DNA from: Lumnitzera littorea
Taxonomy: Eukaryota; Streptophyta; Magnoliopsida; Myrtales; Combretaceae
Assembly: GCA_024138015.1 (NCBI GenBank)
Contig: JAMXBB010000011.1
Span: 78,258,953-78,322,952, forward strand
Direction of reading: 5' to 3'
Length of the DNA stretch: 64,000 nucleotides
This document shows, piece by piece, positions 24,933 to 38,500 of this stretch. Under the pieces are notes generated by a model that saw nothing but the letters and a program-made list of their open reading frames with translations, made no database searches and was not told the DNA's origin. Numbering within the stretch: position 1 is the first letter of the stretch; the number at the start of each line of letters is the position of its first letter. The position numbers and the translations under genes were made by a program.

Positions 24933-27900
24933 TGTCACGCCTTGAAGCGATTGAGTCATAATATTCCCGCCGTACAAACTATTCTAAGATTTGGCCTTAC
25001 AACTGCTATCCTAGACTTTATTTACACTAAGCATCTACAACTAATCTACTTTGAAGTAAATAATTCGTAATTTAATTAAGCCATTTACCTAAGAAAGCAA
25101 GAAAATATATATATACACTAGAATTTAGTTATTACAATTAACGTTTATAACGTTTCACCGTAATCTATTTCCTAATTAATACAATATTCAAAAATGATAA
25201 ATTTTAAAATAAGAGCTTAAACTTTAAAAATACATGTTTGTTCTTCAAATATTTTTTCTCACTTTTCAATATCCAATAGTTGCTAACTTTAGGGTAGTTA
25301 TAAGCTGCTTCTTAGCTAGCACTTACAACGACGTCCATTAGGATGTGAGCAATTACAACTTAGTAAGTTGGGACGGAGGACTTAAAACTATACTACTAAC
25401 ATAAACAAGATTATCACTTGATTTTGTTAAATGAATTGCTTGAACATGCAAATGCAAATGCAAATGTCATCGCACGACGTTGTCCGACCAGTTGTAAGAT
25501 TAGAGAAATTGTTCTCGCTCTAATCTGGGTTGAGGAGTTGCTGTTAATACAGCAGCTCACAACCAAACTCAAGTTTGTGCAATGGAAATATCGCTCCTCC
25601 CTCGACTACCTTTGAACCATTAACTTCATCCTTACCGTGACCTCCTTACCTGTCACTTAATTCGACTAAGGATGAAAAAGAGACCAATTATGCTATCTAG
25701 CACTATTTCTTTCGAAGGAGTCGGTATTTAGCCGAAGAATCATAGGTTTCCCCTAATGGGTTGCTATGTAAGTCCGATTTATATTTACAAGTCGTATATT
25801 TGATTAGGTCCAATTTAGGGTGATCGATCGTTTCAAATGAATTATACAATACAAGCTAAAGCAGCATATCAAAATCGTATCATCAACTTAGAACAAGCAC
25901 AATCAAGTACAATTTCAAGTCTCCAAAATATAATACTATATTAATCCCAACTTACCTGGACTTCTTGCTTACTCACTCGAAGTCTGACTCGCTCAGGCCA
26001 TTGCCGATCATCCCTATAATATAAACGTAGTTTCAATTTTCTATATAACTATTATAACTTGGTTTTATCCTATAACACTTATTGTTATTTTTTGTTTAGG
26101 GTTTAATATATCTAATCATCTAAGTTTTTAAGTCTTTTGCAATTCTTCTTAAACCATGTTAAGTTTCAGTTTTTGCATTGATTTCTAAATTAAGCTTTTA
26201 ACTTAGTTTTTTTGTTAAAGATTTATACATATACCTTAAGAAATCATTCCAACCTATAATGAGAAATTAATTGCATTATCTGTAGATATCCTAAATATTA
26301 TTTTTAATCTCTAATTAGTATTTTAGTCCGTGCAGTACATCCGAATTCTAATTTAATTACCGGATTTACCCTTATTATGAAAAAATCTTATATTTTTCAT
26401 ATAATTATCCTAATTTAAGTTTCCTATTAGATTTATTATATATTCCTATTATTATCATAATATCAATTCTAATTAATATTTTCCTAATTATTAATTTCTT
26501 ATACTTATATATTATGTATTATCACCTAATGTGTACATAATGTACATATCTAATATTCCCATCGCTTCAAATATCATCTCCCAACATCAAATAACATTTC
26601 AAATAGCTAAATTCATTCAAAATCAGATTTTAAACCTAATTATTCTAAATTACCAAATTAACTTAAAATTTATCATTTTTACCTATTACATATTTACTAT
26701 ATAATATCCTAATAATTACATATAACCCTCCAAATGCTACAAATAGCATACTCCATCAGATTTCAACATCCTAAAACATATAATTATGCATTAAATTAGT
26801 AATTACTCATTTAATTACTTAATCAACCCTAAATTACCCATTTTATGCATCATTTTAAGACTTAAAAATTATCTAAAAATTTTAAAAATTAATTTTTGAA
26901 AAGGGGATTTGAAGCACTGTTCTATATCACCTAAGTAGTCTATACAAAAATTTTGTATCCAAAATTATACTTTTAAGCCTATTTATTTCTAATTCGAAAA
27001 ATGTTTGATTTTGTATGATTTCTTAAGAATGTTATATTTCTAAACATAAATTCATCAAAATAATTATTTTTCCTAAATCCAAACACTAAAATATTTCAAA
27101 ATAACAAATTTCATAGTTTTCTAATAATATTTAATATTTTTACAAAATTACACAAAATCGGGTTTAGAAATCGAACTCACCTGAACTGGTAGCTCTGACC
27201 ACCGCCGACTGCCATGGCCTGCCGGTCTGGGCGCTGCCACGGCCTGTCGGTCTGGGCACTGCTACCACCGTGTGGTAGTGGTGGTGGCTATCTACTCTCA
27301 AATTGTTGCCAAGTGTTAGTTCTCTTCTATGGCCATAATTGTACAGATTTGGGAAATTTTTTTGTAAACCCTAATTCCTCTTCTTATTTCGATCCTCTCT
27401 AATTTTTCTACCTTCCTAACTAACCAAATGAGCTTCTGAAATTTTCTTACTATTTATAGAGGTAGTGGAAAATTATTGTGCATTTATTAGACAAAACAAG
27501 ATAATTGCCTCATCTTTTCTTTTTTTCACTTTCTATTTGTTGTATTTTAATTGATTGATTTTGTTTCTTTAATTCTAGATTGCTACTGCCATTTTCTGGA
27601 GTTTTTCTCATTTTTCTTGATTTTTCCTTAATTATTCATGCATTTTCTTTAATTATTTAACATTATTTTAGCCTATTTTGCATATTTTAAGTAATTATGT
27701 ATATTTCTATCTACATGTAAATACATATATGGTATAAATAAATACCCCTAAATATTATTTAAGTTATTTTATGATTTTTAGTGTACATATAATTTATTTA
27801 TAGCGATTCGTTAGTTATTGAAATGCATTTTTCACATTTTCAATAAATAACGAGTAACATACTTAAAATTTTAAAATTTTATTTTCTCTTATTTTATTAC

Positions 27901-28043
27901 TTATTTTCTTAAATTCGAACTTATGCGATCCCTTTTACTAATATTCTTAGCTTCGTTGTAGAATTTGAGCTTAATCGGATAGTTTACTCAATCACCCTAA
28001 TTTTTCTGAACCAAACTCCAAATAGCTGAATATGGGTCTTATA
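24933..28043 (-). mobile_element. Solo LTR, copy C
   Basis: The 3111-bp segment starts TGTCACGCCTTGAAGCG and ends GGGTCTTATA (ACA expected; C to T decay). CTGCA at 24928-24932 and CTACA at 28044-28048 match in 4 of 5 bases, with one transition. There is no internal region. A TATA-like CTATAAATAG lies on the - strand near 27453-27465, followed in that direction by a purine-rich leader like those in copies D and E. A GC-richer patch with GTGGTGG triplets lies at 27200-27290. The small ORF at 25418-25615 matches ORFs in copies A and E. Confidence 0.75.
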
Positions 28044-28151
28044 CTACATGAGGATAACAATTGTAAGAAGCCTCCTAATTGATGTTTTGCATCTTGAAAG
28101 ATAGGCCATACAAGTAAAGATGGTAAGAACAAGATAATTCCATTGATATTT

Positions 28152-28193
28152 TGCTATCATTACAAATAGAGAGGGCATAAACTGTCAAAGTGC
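28152..28193 (+). pseudogene. Decayed gag zinc knuckle
   Basis: Fourteen codons keep the spacing of a retroviral-type CCHC knuckle (C-x2-C-x4-H-x4-C). The second Cys is now Tyr (TGC to TAC) and one linker codon is TAG. It probably belongs to one of the gag remnants upstream, separated from it by the MITE and LTR copy C. Confidence 0.55.
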
Positions 28194-29081
28194 GAAAAGG
28201 TAAGGAATCGGGTTACTTTAACGGTCTAGATGAGGCCTTCAAATTATGATTCAAGTAGGCAAATGTGATACCCATATCCTAAGGTAGTAACATTTAGGCT
28301 CTTGTTCTCAACTAGATTGAGTAAGAAATAGATTAGGTATAAGGTTCGAGTTATAATCTCAAATATTTTTTATATTAGGGAGTGTACATAAGTGGTAACA
28401 ATGAATGGCAATAGTAATAATAATAAGACAAATAGTGATATTAGTAATAAAATTTCTAATGACATAGATACAATAACCCCATTATTCGAAATAGAAATCT
28501 AGGAAGTTTAATCGTAAAAGTCAAAGGTAATATAGCTTATTTTTGAGATTTAAACTTCGAGTTTAGTAATTATAAAAAAGACTCTAGAAATAAGTTACTC
28601 GAGATATGAAGATGGTAAAAAGGCACAAAGTCTTAGGGGAAGTTGATTACAGTAGTATATAGTGATTATTATAATGATAAGAAACTATTTTTTGTACTTT
28701 AAAAATAGATGAATGTAGATAAAATGGTACAAGAATTATACCAAGTTGTACCAACATACGAGTATCTACTAGAGTATTATACTATTATATGCAATTAACA
28801 ATAATAAATCATTCCTAAATGGCAATGATGAAAAAAGCAAATTTAACTTTATGTAAGATGAAGTCACCATCTATAGCATAACATTAGTAATAAAGCAGGT
28901 AACATAAATTTTGAAAATCATAGCATCATTAATATCTTATTTAAGTATTAAACTAATATCAAGCATATGCACAGCAATTCATGCATCATATAGATGCCAT
29001 GCTGATACACGTAACGTGAACTAGAACAAATATCCTAACTTTACCTAACTTCTCATCTGATTAGTTGACACTTTAAGGCAT
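28194..29081. other. Transposon-derived DNA, nothing resolved
   Basis: AT-rich flank between the zinc knuckle remnant and solo LTR copy D. Only short, stop-broken frames are present. Confidence 0.4.
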
Positions 29082-29086
29082 CTAGA

Positions 29087-32000
29087 CGTCGGCTTCACAA
29101 TCTAGTGTTTGGGGTTTAATTCGTCAAATTTAGAGCGATCGTGTAAGTTATCCAATCGGGTCCAAATTTTACAACTAAGTTAGGGAAATAAGTAAAAATG
29201 ATTTCGTGAGTTTAAATTTAGAAAAATAAATAATAAATAATTAATTATTATAATAGTGAATTATATATAAATTACCCGTTATTTATCGGAAATGCATAAA
29301 ATGAGTTCCAATAATTAACGAATTGATAAAGATAAATTATATACACACTAAAAATTATAAAATAACATAAATAATATTTATTTATACCATATATATATAT
29401 TTACATGTAGGTAGAAATACACAAAATTACTTAAAATACCCAGAATATGATAAAATAATGCAAATTAATTGAAGAAAATTCATAAATAATTAAAGAAAAA
29501 TATGGAAATATCCAAAAGTGGGTTGTGGCAAGCTGGAAACTAAAGAAGAAGATTAGCCAATTAAAAATAACCAACTAGAAAGTGGAAAAGAAAAAGATAA
29601 AAGACACATGTCAATAAAAAATCAAAAGAAAATCCTAAAACACTACTATAAATTCAAATGAATGCAACCAAAAATCATTTTAGTGAGTTGGGAGTTCAGA
29701 AAAAATAGAGAGAAGTTAAGAAGAAGAGGGAAACTAATTTTTCCAAAAATATACAAAATAGTGTGCAAACGGAGTTTATAAGCGGAAACCATGTCCAACG
29801 GCCGCCTAGGGAGGAGCGACCACCACCATTGGACAGCATCCCCACCGCTTAGGGTTGCTGACACAGTGGTAGCTGGTGCTTGTGGCCGGAGACTCATCAA
29901 ACAATGAGTCGAAGTTTCATTTACGATTTTGTTTAAATTGTTAAAAATATAAACAATGTTTAAAAAATTATGAAATTTGTTATTCTAGGAGATTTTAGTA
30001 CGTAGATTTAAGGATAAATTTTAGTTTGATGAATTTATGCTTAGAAATATACCATCCTTAAGAAACCTCATAAAATTGAGTTATGTTTGATTTAGAAATA
30101 AATGACTTTAAGAGTGTATTTTTAAGCTCAAAATTTTTGTGTAGACTATTTAAATGATGTAGAATAGTGACATGAAGAGATTTTTCAAATTTTAATTTTC
30201 GAAAATTTTAAATGATTTTTAGACCTTAAAATGATGCATAAAATGGGTAACTTTATGCTAATTAAGTAATTAAAGAAATAATTACTGATTTAGTGCATAA
30301 TTATATGTTTTCAAAAGCTGAATTCTGATGTAGTATGATATTTATAGTATTTAGGGTGTTAGATATAATTATTAGGTGTATTATATAGTATATATATAAT
30401 AAATAAAATGATATATTTTAAGTTAATTTTGTAATTTAGGGTAATTAGATATAAATTCTGATTTGGGATGAATTTAGGGTAACATCTCAAAATTTTGAGA
30501 TGTTAGTTAATGTTGAGAGATGATATTTGAAGTAATGAGAATATTAAATGTGTATATTATATACATATTAAGTGATAATGTGTAATATGTAAGTATAATA
30601 AATTAATGAGTAGAAAAATATTATGTTAAAATTGATATTATAATAATAATAGAAATATATAATAAATCTCTTAGGAAACTTATATTTAGGTGTTTATATG
30701 AAAAATGGAAAATTTTCATACATCAAGAGTAAATTTGATACTTAAATGAGAAATATAATACACTATACCGACCAAAACGCGGGGTAGGAGCTAAAATATA
30801 AATTTAAGATATCTAAGCATAATTAGATGAATCTCACATTTTAGTTTGTGAAGAATTCCTAGGGTTTATAAATAAAAACAATAATCAAAAGTTAAAACAA
30901 AACCGTTACGCCCCGAAGTCGTAGAGTCACAACAGTCCCATTGTGTAAACCATTCTATGATAGTAACTGGCCTCACGGTGCCTACTATAGACATAATCTA
31001 CACAAGGCGTCGACGACCACTCGCTTTGAAGTAAACAGTTCGATTAATAATTATGCTACAATCATAATAAATATCATAATTTCTAATAAACATTTATAAT
31101 TATATATATATATATATAAGTCTCCACAGAGCTTCCCAGGAAGTTTTACACAAACATAACAGTTCACTAGATTACATAATAACTATTAGTCTTTCATTCC
31201 TAATTACATGGTTACTCTAGTCACACATTATATTAAGTATCTTAGTCCTCACTCCCCTGGCTTCAAAAAGACTAACCTCTGGGTAATTGTAGGGCGGCAT
31301 AATACTTGTAGTGATCACAAATCAGAACCTGCAAAAGGATCTATAAGGGTATGAGCAACTACAGCTCAGTAAGTTGAATTGGAGACTCATGAATGCATAC
31401 AAACACAAACAGGATTATCAAACAATTATTTTCATGCAATGCAACAATCAAGTGTCATCGCACAACGTAGTCCGGTCCGTTGTGAAATCAAAGAAATTTC
31501 ACCCGCTCCGATCCGGGTTGAGGAGTTCCATGTTATGCAGCAGCTCACAACGAAACTTAGGCTTGTGCAATGGAGACCTCGCTCCTCCCGCGACTACCTT
31601 CGAACCATTGACTTCACTCCCGCCGCGACCTCCTCTCCTGTCACTTAGTTCGACTGAGGATGAAGAAGGGACCATTTTGCAATCCTGCGCTATCCTTTTC
31701 GAAGGGGTCGGTATTTGGTTGGAGAGTCCTATGATCCTCTAACAGGTTACAATGCATCACGTTTTCGATTATTAAGGTTGACTAAGATTAAATTCCGGTT
31801 AGGGTATTCAAACAAGTTCATACCAATTCAATCAGTCACAAAATCATTCATAGTACAAATTCCAGCACGAATTCAAATACATCAAACACATGCGCAAACT
31901 ATTTACAATCACAAGCATGTACAAGCCTAAGTCTCCGAGTACTTCAAAACTAGTACTCTATTACAATAAGCAATAACCCAACTTACTTGAATTTGTTCGA

Positions 32001-35000
32001 TCGCTCGATCCTTTAATCGCGAGCTGATTTGTTTTCGGGTGTCCTATAATACAAATAGGTCCTTTTAGTACTTATATTTTATGGATTCTTATTCTAATTC
32101 ATAATGTAACTTATTTTCCTCCTATATACCTATAACGTATTAATAATTCGTTGTATTCTATTTCGGGGTTCGGCTTCTAAACTAGATTCTAGTTTTAATT
32201 CCTAAGTCGTAATTAGGCTCGAATCCCAATGTGACATTAATCACATTATGCTCGGGTATTCAAATATCCTATTAGGTCGTAATTTTGGTATTCTAAACTA
32301 TTCGGTACACGCTAACCTTAATTGAGATATCGGATTTATTCCCGATGTGTAAAAATCTTACATTTTGAGATATTTACTTAAAATTAAATATTATTTCAGA
32401 TTTATTATTTTTCTGATTTCAATTATAATATTATCTAAATAACCTTATTTTTTTAGATTTATTAATTTACGCTTTTACATATTCCTAATTTCTTATATTC
32501 TTTACCTAATTTCCCTAATTAACCATACTTAGTACCTAAAGGCTAGGATTAGGGTTCCACTGTAGAGATTAACTTCCCTAAACATCTAATTAAGATCCAA
32601 ATCAGTAATTAACATCCTAATCACCTAATTAACCCTAAATCACGCCATTTTACCATCATTTTAGGGCTAAAAATTAACTTAAAAATTTCAAAAATTAATT
32701 TAAAAAAAATGGCTTCATAGCACTGTTCTACATCATATGAGCATCCTACAGAAAAATTTTGAGGCCCAAACTACATCCCTAAGCCTATTTATTTTCCGGT
32801 TTAATCATGCTCGGTTTTGAACAATTTGTTAAGGAACCTATATTTCCAGACATAATTAAACTAAATCAATATTTTTCCCTAAATATACATATAATAAAAC
32901 CTTAGAAAAACAAGTTTCATAATTTTCTGGGCAAAATAACTAATTTTACAAAATTATACAAAAATCGGGGTGAATAAATGACTAACTGGTTCGAAGCTTT
33001 CTAGCCGTCCAAACCCGATCCAAGACTGTCGGCCGGTTCAGGCGGTGGTTCTAGTATAGGGTAGTAGTGGTGGTTCGGTCCCGGGTGGTGGTGGTAGTTC
33101 GATCCCAGGTGGTGATGGTGGTAGTGAGTGGTGGTTTTGGTTCACTTGCCTAATCTATATAGTTTTCTTTTTTTTTTTCTAGATTTTCTCTCGATTTTTT
33201 CAGTGTTTCAATTTTTCTCAGATCTCAAACTGGCCAAATGACTTCTGAAAATTTTTTCCTTATTTATAGACAATTGTAGAAATTAATGTGCATTAATTTG
33301 ATGGGATTTTGCCCTAATTCCTTAATTTTTGGCTTTTTGTTTGTCCAATTCCTATTGGTTTTTTTTTTTCTTCCTGACCACGACCTGATCTTGTTGCAGC
33401 TTATCCTCTTTTGATTTTTTCTGATTTTTCTATAATTATTTTGTATTTTTCTTTAATTATTTGCTTAGTTTTCGGCCAATTTTAGTAATTACGCGTATTT
33501 TTATCTACACGTAAATACATGTGGGGTACACGTGAACATTCCTAAATATTATTTTGGTCATTCTAAAATTTTTAGTATACATATAATCTATCTCTAATAA
33601 TTTATTAGTTATTATATTACACTTTTCGCCTTTTCGGTAATTAGCAGTTATTATGCTTAAAATTTGAAAATTTTATAGTCTCCTATTTTACTACTTATTT
33701 TCTTAAATTTAAGTTTACAGGGTCATTTTTACTGGTATTTTGCTAAATAGTTTATAATTTGGGTTTGATCGAATCCCTTAACCGATCGTTCTAAACCTTA
33801 GGTTTTAAGCTCAAACCTACGGTTACTTGGCTTGGCTTTAGGGCTTACAAAAACTGAATTCAAAAATTGAATCGGAAATTAATTTGGAACTAAGTTGGTT
33901 ATTTGAGATATAGAATTTGAATGAATGAGTAAAATTATAATCCCAACTAAAAACTAATGATTTAAAGCTTATATGTATATATATATACATATGTATAAAT
34001 GATTACATTAAATGTAAATTATTTCTAGATTAGAATCTAATTCAGAAGCAGAATCTGAATTAGGATTAATATAAGTATACTAGATAGTAAGTTAAAAACC
34101 TAAACCAAATACTACACTCATTAAATAAATTGTGAGAAAAAGGTTTAAAAGACTTATAAACAAAAAGTAATAGAAAGAAAAAGGTAAACTAAAACCTAAT
34201 TCAAAAATCAAAATCGCAATCGAAATAAGAAACAAATTCAAAGCTTGGTTGAATAAGAGAAGTAATTATAAGAAACTTAGACCTAAATCACTAAATATAA
34301 GAAGATTATAAACCAAATATACCCACAATTTAAATCACATAACAAAACATATCTATGGTAGTTATGTGAAAACTAAAACAACATTTGTATTATAGGAATT
34401 ATAGGCGATGGTTTGTGCGAGTTACATCTTGAGTGAGTAAACGGGGACTCTAGATAAGTTGAGATTAATACATTATTATATTTCAAGGTACTAATTTATA
34501 GTACTCAAAGGCTTAAGATTATATTTAGTCATGATTGTTAGACAGTTGATTGTACACATACTTGTATGTGTTTGTTTCCAAGCTTAATGATATGGTTACA
34601 ATTTATTACTCTGGCTTGTATTTATGTGATTTGTTTGAAATGATTAAACACCTTAAATCGGATCTAATTAAATATATGACTTGAAATTCTAAATTGGACC
34701 TACATAGCAACCTATTAAGGGAAATTTAAGGTTCTCCGGTCAGATATTGAACCCTTTGAAAGGGATAGTATCGAACAGCATAATGGATCCTTTTTTCATC
34801 TTTAATCGAACTAAGTGACAGGCGAGGAGGTCGTGACAAGGGTGAAGTCAATAGTTCAAAGATAGTTGCGAGAGAAGCGGTGTATCCATTGTTTTAGCCT
34901 AGGTTTGGTCATGAGCTGTTACATTAATGGAAATTCCTCAACCTAAATTAGAGCAAGTATAATTTTTTTAATCTTATGACGGACCGGATAACGTCGTGTG

Positions 35001-35531
35001 ATGACATTTGCTTGTATGTAAATTACATCTAACTAATTTAGTTGATAAACCTGTTTATGTTTGATATATAGTTTTAAGTCTACATCCCAACTTACTGAGT
35101 TATTGGTTGCTCATATTCCTATAGACGTTGTTGTAAATGTTAGCTAGGAAGCGGCTTATATTTACCTTGAAACTAGCAACTACTGGATCTAAGAGAACGA
35201 GGAAATACATTTGAAGAATAGATATATTTTTAAGGCCTTAGCTCTTATTTTAGAATTTTCAATTTTTGAATAATGTATAACTCAATAAATATAGTACGAT
35301 TAAACCTTGCAAACATTATTTGTAATATTTGAATCTTAGTGTGTATATATATATTTTTATACTTTCTTAGGTAAATAATTTATTTAATTTATGGATTGTT
35401 TACTTTAAAGCAAGTTAGTCATAAATGCCTTATATAAATCAGGTCTAAGATAGCAACTGTATGGTTAACTTCTATCTTAGAATAGTTTGTATAGCAAGAC
35501 TATTACAACTCTACCGTTTCGAGACATGACA
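29087..35531 (+). mobile_element. Solo LTR, copy D, split by copy E
   Basis: The left edge is CGTCGGCTTCACA (TGT expected) and the right edge is ...GACATGACA. An identical 5-bp duplication CTAGA flanks it (29082-29086 and 35532-35536). Removing the nested copy E and its extra AAAAC leaves about 3494 bp of LTR. 30345-30720 matches 1-360 of copy A, and the right end matches the reverse complement of the B, C and E termini. A TATA-like box (CTATAAATT) lies at 29646-29655 on the + strand, with a purine-rich leader after it. No coding region for gag or pol is present. Confidence 0.85.
30904..33849 (-). mobile_element. Solo LTR, copy E, nested inside copy D
   Basis: The 2946-bp segment begins CGTTACGCCCCGAAG (TGT expected) and ends GGGCTTACA, flanked by a perfect AAAAC duplication (30899-30903 and 33850-33854). 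Copy D sequence resumes at once on the far side. It is inverted relative to its host. A TATA-like TATAAATAAGG lies on the - strand near 33263, again with a purine-rich leader. GTGGTGG triplets occur at 33045-33140. It keeps more CpG than copies B and C and has the longest intact small ORF (31379-31648), which suggests that it is the youngest copy. Confidence 0.87.
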
Positions 35532-35536
35532 CTAGA

Positions 35537-38500
35537 TAAAAAATCCATGAATTAAGGGCAATAAGGAGTTACTGCACAGAGCATAATTGAAACCACATGA
35601 AATGGTTGGAATTAGTTGAACACTACAGTTCTATATACTCAAAACTTAGCACAATAGTATCTTAAGTTAAGAAAGCTTGACTTGTAGGTCTATTTTGTAT
35701 TATGCCATGAATGTATTAAAAAAAATAAGTAAATATTTAGCTCGACCAAGTATGAGTTTCGAACTACACTAGCCAAATGTAGTTTCTAAGTTGACTAAGC
35801 CAAGTATGAATTCGAACCAAATATCAAGAACTAAGAAATGACAACAAAGCCTAGCTTCTAGCTCAACAGTCAAGTATATAATTGAACACATGGCATGATA
35901 TAAAAATCACAACATTTGCATAAAGCCAAGTCATCTTGGTATTTACTTAATACTATCCAAAATTTACCAAGTCATAAGCACATTACGATCAATCATCATA
36001 TAGGGGCGAATGCTCTTGTCAACCGAGTACAATCCATCACTAAAGCCAACCAAGTTACATCTCCATCAATTCTCAATCCATTATCAAAAACACAATATAC
36101 AAGAATTATAATATACCAAGCAAAGGTCTATCATAAACAATATCAATTCAGAGTATCAATACTCTAAGTTATGTGATATACTTAAATGAAACTTATAGCT
36201 ACACATAATAAGCATAGAAGTGGTCTATGTACTCACCTAGGCCAAAGCTTATTCCTTTATTTGATATGACTATCATCACCTATGGCATTCATATCAATAA
36301 CTCATCATTGATTATCCACTTTCAATTACAGTAATGATAATTACTATATATCACTAATTGTTTATATGACAAATTTCAATTGATCATAACATCTTCATTT
36401 CTTATCCATTTTTAACAAACCATATAACAATGTGACCATCGTTTTAAAATTGGATATAATAACATTATTTTTTTCTTAACTTAGTTAATTAGTAAATAAT
36501 ATAGAAAATTAACATTTGACCTTCAAAGATGGCTTAATAATAGAGCAAGTGGAATTTTAAAGTGGCAAAATTATTAGAGGCCTATTGATATATGAGTAAG
36601 ATGCCTTATTTTTTCAAGAAATTTTCACTAAATGCTTTATTAGAAAAATAATATACAAAGATGGGTAGAAGTCTTATAAATAGTGCCCCAAGCTTTGTAT
36701 TTTTCCATAGATCAATTCTAGCCTTTAAAAACTAGGGGAAATTTTGTGGGATCCTTCCATGATTCCCTTAAGAGGACAAATAAAGGTAGTACAATGGTGA
36801 TGGTCATCAAATGGCAATTTTTGGTGATTTTTTGGCAAAGTTGGCTGAAGCAATGTAAGACCTTTAGAAGCTTCATTTCTTGTCTTTTCGATCTAAATTT
36901 TTCCAAGTAAGTGCTTCATATTGTCCCTTACATGGTTTAACTTTCCTATGTTTAATTACGTGCATTTAATATTTCAAGTATTTTTCCTAAGTTTGTGCTG
37001 AATAATATCAAAATTGATAGTTTTAATGGTTGATTTGAAAATGATGGCTTTAAGTCTTCTAAAATGATCATAACTTACTTATGACTACTTATGATATTTA
37101 TGACGCTTTGTAATGCCTTAAAACCCGGGATGCTACAACTTTGCCATGTGTTAGCCTTAGAGGCAAACATGCTAAGGCAATCAAAGATCGATGAACTTGT
37201 CTATGATCCAACATTCACTGTAAAAATTGTCAACTCATAATTAATAACTTCAAATTTCAAACTAAAGTGAAATGTTAACCATTTAATCTCCACAAATACT
37301 AGATCATAATTAAGAATAATTGACATAAATGAGAGAACATAGAATTCAAAATAACACCAAACTAAAACTTGGAGTCTCATGACTCTAATAAGAGTTAACT
37401 TACTAGACATCAATAATAAGAGTCACAGGTGATTTTAGCAGACCACATAACTCTAAAGTGTATAAGAAGTAACAACATAAAGTCTCCAGTAATTCATTCT
37501 TGCTATTTACTCTACATGGTCCCTACTCCATCATCATAGAAATAAAAGTCTCCCTCTTCATTATAGTATTAGTAATCAGAACTTGCATTCTCTACATATA
37601 CATCATCATATTCCTCATACCTCAAACTTGCAGCTGAAAAACAATAACCTTGTAGAATGAGCCGATGTCTAGTATAGGATACCGTATAAATGCGCGTGAA
37701 CACACAAATAGCAAACTAAATACATATGGGTAACTATTATAAATGCAACAAGCAATCATTTTAATTTTGTTATTTAAGTCTACATATAGCACAATCTCAG
37801 TGTTATAAGACTTGGGGTTATTTATGACCTCTACACACATAATATAGATACTATGTAGATATTGGTGTTGAGTCTTTCCCAACACCCGAATGTCCAAACT
37901 ATCATAGATCTATCTAAGTCCTCTTAATGCGAGACTCCACTAGAGACATCATCACACAAAGATTGTTAGGTGCCTCACTAATATTATTAGACTCGACTAG
38001 TAGGTTGTTGAAGCCAAGCACAAGCAATAAAGATCATTTAAGTCCGTATTTAATTAAGTCTAGTTTGATGTATAGCCTAATATGCAACCATCGACCATGT
38101 ATCCTATACTTGAATCCTCAGTAGCGTTTGAAGAGTGACTTGATGCTTTACAACTTGATACAATACACAAAAAAAAAAACACCTTAGCCCTTAAACTTAA
38201 CTCAAAAGCTACTATCTACTCTTTACATTTCTAACCCCTCAACTAGACCATAAGTCTCTACAAGAGCTTTGAATTGTTCCTTGGAAAAATAGTATTTAAT
38301 TGATGTTTCGGTTTAGAGAACTTGTTTAAAAACATGTTTAGAAGGTTTTAGAGCAAATTAGAAGGTTAGAAAAGTCATATGAGAAGAGATGCAAACATTC
38401 TATATATTGCTACAAACTATGCATCCGGATGCCAACTTAAACTTATGTTTTATGAGTTTTTGGGGGGTTGAGTGTCTAAATACTAACCTCTATGGCCTCT

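Noticed and set aside
18597..28043. Copies B and C as the two LTRs of one element with internal gag
   Set aside because: They have the same orientation, but each has its own different target duplication, they differ greatly in sequence and length, and copy B interrupts a gag that continues on both sides of it.
31374..31742. 122-residue ORF as a protein gene
   Set aside because: It lies inside LTR copy E in a different frame from the ORF shared with copies A and C, and has no known domain.
35916..36167. ORFs in 35537-44890 as small genes
   Set aside because: Short, low-complexity composition, no splice-consistent neighbours and no family resemblance.
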